A stretch of 57,092 nt of DNA from an uncultured Oscillospiraceae bacterium (GTDB lineage: Bacteria > Bacillota > Clostridia > Oscillospirales > Oscillospiraceae): NCBI GenBank assembly GCA_905233385.1, contig CAJOEH010000014.1:1-57092 (forward strand), given 5' to 3'. Shown here one piece after another: positions 47,463 to 55,321 of the stretch (position 1 is its first letter; each line of letters starts with the position of its first letter). Both the position numbers and the translations under genes were made by a program. Under the pieces are notes generated by a model. That model was not told the origin of the DNA and did no database searches. It saw only the letters and a list, made by a program, of their open reading frames with translations.

Positions 47463-48584
47463 TCAGTTCAGCAGGTTCTCGGTGCTCTCGGGATCGAAGA
47501 AGTGCATGACCTTCCCCTCGAAGGTGATGTAGACTTTCGCTCCGGCGACCAGCCCCTTGCGCGTCTCCGCGTCGAGCGTGATGGTCGGTACGCGCACCAC
47601 GATGCGCGTCTCGTCTTCGGTGTAGACGTGCAGGTGCAGCTCCGAGCCCATCATTTCGTTGACCTCGAGCGTGCACGGGATCGCGTTTTCTCCCGCCTTC
47701 GTCAGGGTCACGTGCTCCGGACGGACGCCCAGCATAATACGGCCGGTCTCGACTTGTTTGGCGGCCAGCGCCGCGCCCTTCTCGCCGTCGACCGGGAGCT
47801 TCACGCCGAAGGGATGCACATAATACACGCCGTTCTCCCGCGTCAGCTCGGTCTCGATGATATTCATCTGCGGCGCGCCGATAAAGCCCGCGACGAACAG
47901 GTTCTTCGGCATTTCAAAGACCTCGGTGGGCGTGCCGACCTGCTGGATGTAGCCGTCCTTCATGATGACGATCCGGTCGCCCAGGGTCATCGCCTCGGTC
48001 TGGTCGTGGGTGACGTAGACGAAGGTGGTGTCCAGCTTCTGCCGCAGCAGGATGATCTCGGCGCGCATCTGGTTGCGCAGCTTGGCGTCCAGGTTCGAGA
48101 GCGGCTCGTCCATCAGGAACACCTTGGAGTCGCGGACCATGGCGCGGCCGATCGCCACGCGCTGCCGCTGGCCGCCGGAAAGGGCGCGCGGCTTGCGCAG
48201 CAGGTAGTCGGTGATGCCCAGGATCTCGGCGGCGTGGGTGACCCGCGCGTAAATCTCGTCCTCGGAGACCTTCTGGAGCCGCAGGGAGAAGGCGATATTG
48301 TCATAGACCGTCATGTGGGGGTACAGCGCGTAGTTCTGGAAGACCATGGCGATGTTGCGGTCCTTCGGCTGGAGGTCGTTGACCACTTCGCCGTCGATCT
48401 CGATGGTGCCGTCGGAGATCTCCTCCAGGCCGGCAATCATGCGCAGGGTGGTGGATTTGCCGCAGCCGGAGGGGCCGACGAAGACCACGAATTCCTTGTC
48501 CCGGATCTCCAGATCGAAGTCGTGGACCGCCACCACGTTGTTGTCATATACTTTCTTGACTTTTGTCAGCTTCACACTTGCCAT
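47463..48584 (-). CDS. Carbohydrate ABC importer ATPase (MsmX/UgpC/MalK type)
   Basis: A 373-residue ATPase energising oligosaccharide uptake. Walker A GPSGCGKSTTLRM near residues 38-50, the Q-loop MVFQNYALYPHM near 80-91, signature LSGGQRQRVAIGRAMVRD near 135-152, Walker B VFLMDEPLSNLDAKLR near 155-170 and the H-loop YVTHDQTEAM. The C-terminal TOBE/OB domain (from about 235) has MLGVRPEHV, as in MalK and MsmX. The start at 48584 follows GAAAGGAAG; the gap to the permease is 17 bases. Clostridial genomes often have a single shared ATPase of this type serving several importers. Confidence 0.92.
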   Translation of the reverse strand: MASVKLTKVKKVYDNNVVAVHDFDLEIRDKEFVVFVGPSGCGKSTTLRMIAGLEEISDGTIEIDGEVVNDLQPKDRNIAMVFQNYALYPHMTVYDNIAFSLRLQKVSEDEIYARVTHAAEILGITDYLLRKPRALSGGQRQRVAIGRAMVRDSKVFLMDEPLSNLDAKLRNQMRAEIILLRQKLDTTFVYVTHDQTEAMTLGDRIVIMKDGYIQQVGTPTEVFEMPKNLFVAGFIGAPQMNIIETELTRENGVYYVHPFGVKLPVDGEKGAALAAKQVETGRIMLGVRPEHVTLTKAGENAIPCTLEVNEMMGSELHLHVYTEDETRIVVRVPTITLDAETRKGLVAGAKVYITFEGKVMHFFDPESTENLLN

Positions 48585-48601
48585 ATTTCTCGCTTCCTTT
48601 C

Positions 48602-49474
48602 TCAGCCCTTGACGGCGCCGCCGGTGACGCCCTCCACGTAATAGCGCTGCAGGCACATAAACAGAGCCGTCACCGGGATGGCAACGAGTACGCCGCCCGC
48701 GCAGAACATGGTGTAGTTTTTGTTGATCTGGTCGATGGTGAGCCAGTTATACATGCCCACGGCTACGTTCATACCGACCGGGTTGTTGAAGGAAACGTAC
48801 CGGGCAAAGACGTAGTCGCCCCAAGGCGCCATAAACGCGGTCAGGACGGTATAAATGACGATGGGCTTGGCCAGCGGCAGGATGATCTTGAACAGCACCT
48901 GCATACGCGTGGCGCCGTCCACTCTCGCCGCCTCGTCCAGCGACTTGGGGATCGTGTCGAAGAAGCCCTTGGACACGTAATAGCCCATGCCGGAGGACGC
49001 GACGTACACCAGGATCAGGCCGGGGACGGCGTTCGACTCGGTCAGTCCGAGGTCTTTCAGCACGCGGTAGAGGATGATCATCGTCAGCATGCCGGGGAAG
49101 AGGCCCAGGACCATCATGAACCGCATCAGCGCGCCGCGCAGCTTGAAGCGGAAACGCGAGAGCGTGTAGCTCATGCAGAGGACGATCACCGTTTGCAGCG
49201 CGGCGTTGATCAGCGCGATGATGAAGGTGTTGACGTACCAGCGTTTGAAATCGGTCCCGAACAGGGCGGCGTAGTTATCAAAGCCCCATTGTTTCGGGAT
49301 CACGTAACCGACCGGGCCGGACAGCTCCGTCCGGAAGGACTGGAGCACGATGCAGACAAAGGGGATCAGCCAGATGATGCTGATGATTACGAGCAGCACG
49401 TGGATCACGCTGTTGGAGATGGCGTTGGACGCCCGAAGCCCCATGTGCCGCTTGATCGCTTTCTTCTCTTTCAT
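48602..49474 (-). CDS. Carbohydrate ABC permease (MalG type)
   Basis: A 290-residue permease with six helices (first near residues 22-45). The coupling loop is YVSKGFFDTIPKSLDEAARVDGATRMQVLFKIILPL near 167-202, containing the EAA motif (EAARVDGA......I.LP). The N-terminal WLIPFVCIVLQSFR and GALMRFMMVLGLFPGMLTMIILY segments are typical of MalG. It overlaps the MalF-like gene by four bases (ATGA), and the ATPase follows. Substrate is inferred from neighbours to be malto- or galacto-oligosaccharides. Confidence 0.9.
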   Translation of the reverse strand: MKEKKAIKRHMGLRASNAISNSVIHVLLVIISIIWLIPFVCIVLQSFRTELSGPVGYVIPKQWGFDNYAALFGTDFKRWYVNTFIIALINAALQTVIVLCMSYTLSRFRFKLRGALMRFMMVLGLFPGMLTMIILYRVLKDLGLTESNAVPGLILVYVASSGMGYYVSKGFFDTIPKSLDEAARVDGATRMQVLFKIILPLAKPIVIYTVLTAFMAPWGDYVFARYVSFNNPVGMNVAVGMYNWLTIDQINKNYTMFCAGGVLVAIPVTALFMCLQRYYVEGVTGGAVKG

Positions 49475-51015
49475 TGGAAGTCCTCCTCGTTCTTGACCGA
49501 AGGCAGGCGGTTATACACCAGGATCGTGATCAGCGCAACCACCACGAAGACCATGATGCCGACCACGGAAGCGAGATAGTACTTGGCGTCCTCGCCGGTG
49601 GTGATCTTAAAGAGCCAGGTGATGAGCAGATCGGTGTAGCCCGCGTTGCCCGACGCCCAGGAGGCCGCCGCGTTGGTCGGCCCGCCGCCGGTCAGCAGGT
49701 AGATCACGTTGAAGTTGTTCATATTGCTGGTAAACTGTGTCAGCAGATACGGTCCTGTAATGAACAGCATATACGGCAGCGTGATCTTGGTATACTGCTT
49801 CCAGCCGGAAGCGCCGTCGATCTTGGCGGATTCGTAGAGGTCCGAGGGGATGTTCATCAATATGCCGGTGGCGATCAGCATCATATGCGGGATGCCGATC
49901 CAGATATTGATCACGATGACCAATACCCTCGCCAGCAGGCCGTTGTGGTCGGTGCTGCCCCAGAAATCGATCGCCTGATCGATCCATCCCAAATCGAGCA
50001 GCAAGCCGTTGACAATGCCGTTTTTGGCGAACATCTTGGACACGTACAACAGCGAGATGAACTGCGGGATCGCGATGGTCATAACGAGGATCGTCCGCCA
50101 GAGCTTCTTGACGCGGACGCCCTTCTTGTTGATCATCATCGCGACGAACATGCCGAGGAAGTAGTTGGTAAAGGTGGCGAACACCGCCCACATCAGCGTC
50201 CACGTCAGGATCTCGCCGAACGTGGCGGCGTAGGATCGTCCGCCTCCTCCCTCCCAGACGAGCAGCGTCCGGAAGTTTTCCAGGCCCTGCCAGCCGAACA
50301 GGCCGTTGATGTAGCCGTCGTGCGAGCCGTCGTAGTTGGTGAACGCCACGAGGATCATAAAGACGATCGGCATCACGGTGAAGATGAGGATGCCGGTGAG
50401 CGGAAGGGCCAGCAGGGTCTTGTGGAACTGATCGTCCACAAGGCTGCGCAGGTCGTCTTTGCCGCTTTTCAGAGGCTTTCCGCTCTTGATGATCTCCTCG
50501 GCGAGCTTGTTCTGCTTCACGTTGAGCCGCCAGGTGTAGATAAACGCGATGACGAAGAACAGCGTCAGCACGCCGTAGAGCAGGATCTTGAAGGAGTTGT
50601 CGTTATACTGGTAGACGTAGGTGTCCAGCACGGCGTCATAGGTCTCGCCGGGGCCGACCTTGCCCAGGGACGGCAGCATACTGATCCAGTAGCCGCCCGT
50701 GAAGATCATATAGACGACAAATACCACTTCAAACAGCAGGAACAGCAGGCCGCGCAGGATCTGACCCCTGCGCAGGCAGCCCCAGCCCATGATGAAGTAG
50801 GAGATCTTCGTATGGACGTCGCCTTCCTTGAAGGTCAGCGCAATGTCTTTGAACTCCCGTCCGATCGCAAGGACTGCGTTTTTGAAGAAACGCCCGATCG
50901 CGCAGAAAAAGTTCTTGATTGCCGCAGGGATCGCAAGGAAGAAGCATTGCAGCCTGTAGAGGAACTTTTTCCATTTGGACAGACGCAGATATTCGAGGTC
51001 GCTGTATCGCTTCAT
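49471..51015 (-). CDS. Carbohydrate ABC permease (MalF type)
   Basis: A 514-residue permease, larger than most because of an N-terminal extension (residues 1-90) with an amphipathic start and an extra membrane segment. A large part between about 100 and 190 separates the first helices from the MalG-like core. The EAA loop ESAKIDGASGWKQYTKITLPYM lies near 393-414, and the SLLYVSKMFAKNGIVNGLLLDLGW segment and C-terminal 'NVIYLLTGGGPTNAAA' are MalF landmarks. ATG at 51015 has AGAGGAGC six bases away; the GTG at 51021 overlaps that site, so 51015 is preferred. It follows the binding protein gene and a partial terminator. Confidence 0.88.
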   Translation of the reverse strand: MKRYSDLEYLRLSKWKKFLYRLQCFFLAIPAAIKNFFCAIGRFFKNAVLAIGREFKDIALTFKEGDVHTKISYFIMGWGCLRRGQILRGLLFLLFEVVFVVYMIFTGGYWISMLPSLGKVGPGETYDAVLDTYVYQYNDNSFKILLYGVLTLFFVIAFIYTWRLNVKQNKLAEEIIKSGKPLKSGKDDLRSLVDDQFHKTLLALPLTGILIFTVMPIVFMILVAFTNYDGSHDGYINGLFGWQGLENFRTLLVWEGGGGRSYAATFGEILTWTLMWAVFATFTNYFLGMFVAMMINKKGVRVKKLWRTILVMTIAIPQFISLLYVSKMFAKNGIVNGLLLDLGWIDQAIDFWGSTDHNGLLARVLVIVINIWIGIPHMMLIATGILMNIPSDLYESAKIDGASGWKQYTKITLPYMLFITGPYLLTQFTSNMNNFNVIYLLTGGGPTNAAASWASGNAGYTDLLITWLFKITTGEDAKYYLASVVGIMVFVVVALITILVYNRLPSVKNEEDFQ

Positions 51016-51043
51016 AAGCACGCTCCTCTCCGAAAAAAGTCGC

Positions 51044-51073
51044 GGCCGGAGCCAGGAAAGGCTGGCTCCGGCC
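51044..51073 (-). terminator. In-operon terminator or mRNA processing hairpin
   Basis: A perfect 12-bp stem (51044-51055 and 51062-51073), followed by GCGACTTTTTTCGG on the minus strand. It lies between the binding protein gene and the permease genes. It would reduce read-through and let the binding protein be made in excess. Confidence 0.75.
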
Positions 51074-51110
51074 GGAAATCACGTTTTGGCCAAAGCTATG
51101 CTAAGGCAAA

Positions 51111-52664
51111 TCAGTTCTTTACGATCTCGATGACGTTGGTATCTGCCGTCCAGGTGACGGTGTAGTTGCCGGGCTCCTTGAAGACGATGTTGTTATCGCC
51201 GCCGCCGGCTTCCACGTCGATCAGGTCCGCGCCGGTGGTGACCTGCGCTGCGCCGTGATCGGTGTCCCAGTTGGTGGCGGTCACGATACGGCCGCCCATG
51301 TAGTCGCTCTGCTCCACGTCGATGGTGATGGTGTAAACACCGCCGTCTTCCGCGAGCTTATGGGTCATATCCGCGTTGTCCCAGCCGTTCCACGCACCGA
51401 CGAAGACATAGCCGCCCACGCCGATGAGGGCGTTGCACTTGTCGCGGTAGTTGTCGAGCGCGGCCTGGATGCCGGCCTCGTCCGTCGCAGCCTTGACCTC
51501 GTCGCCGATGACCTTGGCGATGTTCCACCAGGCGCCGCTGATCTGGCCCTGCGGGGTCGCGTACGGAGCCTGCAGGTTGATCGCGATCTGGCCGGCGTTG
51601 GCCGCAACTTCAGGATCCTGCTGCGCAACGGTGTTGCTCGGGCCCCAGGAACGCTCGTTGAAGCGCTCCAGCTGGCACTGCTCGCCGGTCAGGTACTGCG
51701 CGAGCTTATGCAGGGCAGCCTGCTTGTTGGCGTCGGTCTGGGGCTTGACGCCCATCAGCTTGAAGCCGTTGAAAGAGCCCATGTGATACTCGGTGCCGTC
51801 CACTTCGAAGGAGGGCAGATCGGTCGCGCCGAGGTTGTCGCCCAGGATCGCCTTGACGTCGTCATACGCCCAGGTGCCGCAGATCAGAACGGCGGAACCG
51901 GCGGAGAAGTCGCTGGCGTTGGAGGAGCTGACGTGCGCGGGAGAATCCAGGAGCTTCTTCATGCCGCGAGCGGCAATGAGGCCCTCGGGGGAGTCGAAGG
52001 TGTCGTTGAGCGCGGTCGCCATGCCGTCGTCATCGATGGTCCACTCAGAGACGCAGCCGGTGGCGAAGAAGAAGCTGGCGAGATACCACGCGGAAGTCTG
52101 GAGCTCCATGCTGAAGTACTTGCCTGCGTTCTCGCAGTCTTCGATCAGCTTTTCCAGAGAGTCGACGTCTTCCTCGGGGATGACGGACTTGTCATAGTAC
52201 ATGAAGTAGCCGTTGTCGGCAGTGACAGGGTAGCCGTAGAGCTCGTCGTTCAGGGTGACGGCGGCAACGGCCTCGGGGATGTTGTTGTCCTTCACGGTCT
52301 GGGCAGCGCCCTGGCCGAGCTTGGCAAGCGCGCCTGCCTGGATCAGACGGGCGAACTGGTCCTGCGCGAAGATAAAGATGTCGCCGGCAGCCTCAACGTC
52401 GGTGATCAGCTGGGTCGCGATGTCGTTTTCGCCGACCGCCTGGATCGTGGCGTTGAACTTGATGCCGTCTTCGTTGGTGTTGTTGAAGTCGTCGATCTGC
52501 TTCTGCGTCAGATCGGTGATGGCGTCGGCAACCCAAACCTTGATGTCATAGGTGCCCGCAAGCGCAGCGTCGCCGGACGATTCGCCGCCGGACGATTCGC
52601 CGCCGCAGGCGACCAGGCCGCACAGCATGGCAAGAGCCAAAAGGAACGCAAGGATTTTCTTCAT
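51111..52664 (-). CDS. Carbohydrate-binding lipoprotein with C-terminal starch-binding-like module
   Basis: A 517-residue extracellular solute-binding protein (MalE class). The lipobox is LVACG (cysteine near residue 20), followed by a Gly/Ser/Glu linker. The SBP core runs from about 42 to 410 with KVWVADAITDLTQKQIDDFNN, DIFIFAQDQFARLIQAGAL, YGYPVTADNGYFMYYDKS, and 'LICGTWAYDDVK' landmarks. From about 415 a beta-sandwich module follows, starting VFVGAWNGWDNADMTHKLAEDGGVYTITIDV and ending GNYTVTWTADTNVIEIVK. This resembles the starch-binding modules of SusE/SusF or amylopullulanases. The fusion suggests capture of malto-oligosaccharides at the cell surface. Strong GGAGG and a consensus promoter indicate high expression. 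Confidence 0.87.
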   Translation of the reverse strand: MKKILAFLLALAMLCGLVACGGESSGGESSGDAALAGTYDIKVWVADAITDLTQKQIDDFNNTNEDGIKFNATIQAVGENDIATQLITDVEAAGDIFIFAQDQFARLIQAGALAKLGQGAAQTVKDNNIPEAVAAVTLNDELYGYPVTADNGYFMYYDKSVIPEEDVDSLEKLIEDCENAGKYFSMELQTSAWYLASFFFATGCVSEWTIDDDGMATALNDTFDSPEGLIAARGMKKLLDSPAHVSSSNASDFSAGSAVLICGTWAYDDVKAILGDNLGATDLPSFEVDGTEYHMGSFNGFKLMGVKPQTDANKQAALHKLAQYLTGEQCQLERFNERSWGPSNTVAQQDPEVAANAGQIAINLQAPYATPQGQISGAWWNIAKVIGDEVKAATDEAGIQAALDNYRDKCNALIGVGGYVFVGAWNGWDNADMTHKLAEDGGVYTITIDVEQSDYMGGRIVTATNWDTDHGAAQVTTGADLIDVEAGGGDNNIVFKEPGNYTVTWTADTNVIEIVKN

Positions 52665-52750
52665 AATAATGATAACCTCCATTCATTTTCCCGGTTCTTC
52701 GGGATAATCGGGCAGGCCGGCCGAAGCTTGGGCCCACTCTCTTATTTGTA

Positions 52751-52779
52751 ATTATAATTTCCGCTTTTTGGATTGTCAA
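52751..52779 (-). promoter_or_regulatory. Strong predicted promoter of the sugar-binding lipoprotein operon
   Basis: Perfect consensus boxes on the minus strand: TTGACA (52774-52779) and TATAAT (52751-52756), 17 bases apart. The untranslated leader is about 80 bases; no clear cre or LacI-type operator was recognised. Confidence 0.8.
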
Positions 52780-52791
52780 GGAAAAAGAAAC

Positions 52792-52811
52792 AAAAAGCCG
52801 CGGGCTTTTTT
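52792..52811 (-). terminator. Small hairpin with T-tracts upstream of the sugar operon promoter
   Basis: AAAAAGCC-GCG-GGCTTTTT with T runs on both strands, suited to block read-through from the GH53 gene. Confidence 0.55.
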
Positions 52812-52844
52812 TGCGTTTTTTATCTGTTTTGACAAAAGCAGAAC

Positions 52845-52880
52845 AAAAAGCCGGTAAAAATGCGAAATCACCGGCTTTTT
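52845..52880 (-). terminator. Terminator of the GH53 operon
   Basis: An 11-bp stem (AAAAAGCCGGT/ACCGGCTTTTT) with a 14-base loop, followed by TTTGTTCTG on the minus strand. Confidence 0.7.
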
Positions 52881-52910
52881 TCGATAAAAATAGAATTTAT
52901 TGAATAATCG

Positions 52911-54188
52911 TCAAGAATCGTCGCCCGTGTTCCCGCTGCGAAGCAGAGAAAACAGCTTGAGCGACTCCAGCGGATGCCCGGAAGCGTCAAAAAACGCCTG
53001 GTTGTCGACGGCGCAGCCGCCGCAGTACCGTCCCGCGTCGGGATCGTAGGAGGCCGCCCTTTCGGTCGCCCAGCCGCAGCCATACTGCTCCCACAGGGCG
53101 CGGTTTTCCTCCCGGGAGGCGCCGCCTGCGCTGATCCACGCGCCCTCCCAGCAGACGACGCCGATCCCGCCGGAAGTGTGCGCGACCGTGTCGATCACGT
53201 CCCGGACGGCGTCGGCCTGTCCCTGCACGGAGTAGGGATAGGGTTTGGCAGTCCTGCTGTCCGCGCCGACGGTATTGGGAAAGAAATCCGTGTCGTCGGC
53301 GGTGTAGGCGTAGGATGTCTCCATCACGACGACCTTTTTGCCGTAAGCGTCCGCGATCTCCGAGAGAACGGCGGAGAGGTTTTCCCGCGTTCCGTGCCAG
53401 AACGGATAATAGGAGGAGGCGAACACGTCGTAGTCCACGCCGTATTCTGCGAGGCGCTTCGCGTACTCCCGATAAGTTCCGGCCTTCTCCGGGTTGGAGA
53501 AATGGACCGCAACCTGCGCTTCCGGCAGCGCTTCGCGGACGGCCTCGGCGCCCGCCTGCAGCAGCGCGCAGATATTGCTCCATTCGGTCTCGCCGCAGAA
53601 AAAGCCGTTCGTTTCGTTGCCGATCTGTACCATCGCCACGTCCGCGCCGGCGGCGCGGAACTTCGCCAGCGTCTCGCGGGTGAAGCCGCCGAGCGCGCGG
53701 GTCTTTCCCGCAAGGTCCATCCCCTGCCAGGCCTTCGGAACCGTCTGCTTGGACGGATCCGCCCAGAAGTCGGAACAGTGGAGATCCACGATGAGCTTCA
53801 GCCCGCAGTCGGCCGCCCGTTTGCCGATCTCGGCCGCACGCGACGGGTCGCAGTTGCCGCCGCCGTAGCCGTACCCCTCGTCGTCGTAGGGATCGTTCCA
53901 GACGCGCACCCGGATATGCGTGATGCCGCAGTCTCGCAGCAGCCGGAAAACGTCCGTTTCCCGCCCCTCAAAATCGTAATACCTGACGCCGCTCTCCTCT
54001 TCGGAGAGAACGGAGGAGAGATCCATGCCCAGGATGAAGTCCTCGGGCAGATCCGGGATCGGCTGCACGACGAGCGTATCGGAGGCGAGTTCCGTCTCCC
54101 GCTGCGGCTGTTCCGACGGAACGGCGCAGGCTCCCATGCTCAAAAGCAGCGGGAGCAGCGGCAGCAGCAGCCAGTGCTTCTTTCTCAA
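52911..54188 (-). CDS. GH53 endo-beta-1,4-galactanase lipoprotein
   Basis: A 425-residue extracellular lipoprotein (lipobox MGACA, cysteine near residue 21). It is predicted to cut beta-1,4-galactan side chains of pectin. GH53 landmarks: FILGMDLSSVLSEEESG near 51-67, ITHIRVRVWNDPYDDEGYGYGGGNCD near 86-111, the acid/base motif VQIGNETNGFF near 188-198, SSYYPFWHGT near 258-267 and the nucleophile motif VVVMETSYAYT near 286-296. The start is TTG at 54188: GGAGGG lies six bases before it, whereas the GTG at 54221 has no such site. That TTG overlaps the stop (TTGA) of the upstream membrane protein gene. Confidence 0.9.
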   Translation of the reverse strand: MRKKHWLLLPLLPLLLSMGACAVPSEQPQRETELASDTLVVQPIPDLPEDFILGMDLSSVLSEEESGVRYYDFEGRETDVFRLLRDCGITHIRVRVWNDPYDDEGYGYGGGNCDPSRAAEIGKRAADCGLKLIVDLHCSDFWADPSKQTVPKAWQGMDLAGKTRALGGFTRETLAKFRAAGADVAMVQIGNETNGFFCGETEWSNICALLQAGAEAVREALPEAQVAVHFSNPEKAGTYREYAKRLAEYGVDYDVFASSYYPFWHGTRENLSAVLSEIADAYGKKVVVMETSYAYTADDTDFFPNTVGADSRTAKPYPYSVQGQADAVRDVIDTVAHTSGGIGVVCWEGAWISAGGASREENRALWEQYGCGWATERAASYDPDAGRYCGGCAVDNQAFFDASGHPLESLKLFSLLRSGNTGDDS

Positions 54189-54730
54189 CGCGATCCCTCC
54201 AGAAAGCGCTCCGCGAGCCACAGCGCCGCGCCGTCGCCGGCCTCGGTATGCTGCGACTCCGCGCCGAAGAAGAGGTAGTAGTCCTCCGCGGGGGAGCCCG
54301 CGGCGTAACCGATCAAGTCGTCAAACAGACCCGCGCCGGCAGCCGCGTCGTAGACGCGGATCCCCTGCACGCCGCCGCCCAGATCCAGCTCTCCCGTGAG
54401 ACCATCCGGCAGCGGACGGAAGGAGTCGCGCCAGCCGTCCGCCTCCGAAGCCTTGACGACGTACAGATCCGCCGAGCGCAGATCGCTGTCGCTGAACATG
54501 GCGTAGGAGAAGGGGTGCACCTTGATCATGCGGATTCCGTCGGGCAGGCCGCCGTCTTCCAGACGCGCGGCGAGCTCCACGTCCTCCACTTCCTCCGCGC
54601 TGATATAGACGGTCAGCTTTTTCGCTGGGGTCGTGTCGGTGAGGAAGGAGAAGACAAAGCTCCACAGGAAGAACGAGACGAGCGCCCACAGCGCATAGAC
54701 CGGCAGGCGCGAAAGCAGTCGTTTGATCAT
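54185..54730 (-). CDS. Single-pass membrane protein of unknown function upstream of GH53
   Basis: A 181-residue protein. An N-terminal basic stretch and one transmembrane helix (about residues 10-31) anchor it with an extracytoplasmic domain of about 145 residues. Visible are KLTVYISAEEVEDVELAARLEDG, RMIKVHPFSYAMFSDSDLRSADLYVVKASEADGW (resembling the core of an ABC-type binding fold) and YYLFFGAESQHTEAGDGAALWLAERFLEG. No family is recognised with confidence. It overlaps the upstream gene by four bases (ATGA) and the GH53 gene by a TTGA overlap, so all three are translationally coupled. A role in galactan handling is inference. Confidence 0.6.
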   Translation of the reverse strand: MIKRLLSRLPVYALWALVSFFLWSFVFSFLTDTTPAKKLTVYISAEEVEDVELAARLEDGGLPDGIRMIKVHPFSYAMFSDSDLRSADLYVVKASEADGWRDSFRPLPDGLTGELDLGGGVQGIRVYDAAAGAGLFDDLIGYAAGSPAEDYYLFFGAESQHTEAGDGAALWLAERFLEGSR

Positions 54731-55215
54731 GGCGTTTCCTCCAGCGCGGCCACGAAGTCGTGGACAGTGCAGACCGTGACTTGCCGCGGCAGGTCGCCCA
54801 GCGCCTTCAAGCGGTTCGCGTCCACGTTCAGGCGGCGGACGCTCTCTCCTTCCCGCAGCGTGAGCCGCCGGATGCGGATGCTGCCCGGGATCCGCACGGT
54901 CTCTTTGGTAAGTTCGAGGACGCCGGTGCGGGTCTCGCGGGGTCCTTCGAGCATATGCTTCGTGTGCTCCGCCTCTCTCCGCGCGGCGACCACCAGCGCG
55001 TAGCGCAGCGTGATCAGCAGCCAGCCGGAGAGGGTGCTCGTCAGAATGACGGCGAACTCCATCCGCGCGGCGTTGCGCGTGGTGACCCGCGCGCAGAGCA
55101 GCACGCAAACCCCCGCGGCCAGAGCCGTGAGGGCGAGCAGGACGAGGCGCCAGATCTTCCGTTGTTTCGTCAGCCGGACGAGATCCTCCGGCCGGTAAAG
55201 TTCTGTCTTTTTCAT
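54727..55215 (-). CDS. Two-helix membrane protein of unknown function, first gene of the GH53 operon
   Basis: A 162-residue protein. Two transmembrane helices (about residues 21-43 and 51-76) form a hairpin, followed by a cytoplasmic domain with GVLELTKETVRIPGSIRIRRLTLREGESVRRLNVDANRLKAL. The initial KKTELYRPEDLVRLTKQRKIWR is basic and cytoplasmic. No named family is recognised. The start at 55215 has no Shine-Dalgarno, but a TATAAT ends seven bases before it, so the mRNA should be leaderless. The stop overlaps the next gene's ATG. Together with the next gene it looks like a small membrane complex expressed with the galactanase. Confidence 0.6.
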   Translation of the reverse strand: MKKTELYRPEDLVRLTKQRKIWRLVLLALTALAAGVCVLLCARVTTRNAARMEFAVILTSTLSGWLLITLRYALVVAARREAEHTKHMLEGPRETRTGVLELTKETVRIPGSIRIRRLTLREGESVRRLNVDANRLKALGDLPRQVTVCTVHDFVAALEETP

Positions 55216-55222
55216 ATTTGAA

Positions 55223-55250
55223 ATTATAGCACAGCAGGGGAAAAATGCAA
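55223..55250 (-). promoter_or_regulatory. Promoter of the GH53 operon, predicted leaderless
   Basis: On the minus strand TTGCAT (55245-55250) and TATAAT (55223-55228) are 16 bases apart. Only seven bases lie between the -10 box and the ATG at 55215. Confidence 0.65.
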
Positions 55251-55269
55251 GACGGAAGGTCGTTTTTTG

Positions 55270-55298
55270 TTGACAGCGGCGCTCGGCGGGGGTAGGAT
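55270..55298 (+). promoter_or_regulatory. Predicted promoter of the amylase gene
   Basis: TTGACA (55270-55275) and TAGGAT (55293-55298) are 17 bases apart. AAAGGAGGTG follows before the ATG at 55322. Divergent from the GH53 operon promoter, with 19 bases between the -35 boxes. Confidence 0.65.
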
Positions 55299-55321
55299 AG
55301 AAGTATAAAGGAGGTGCCGCG

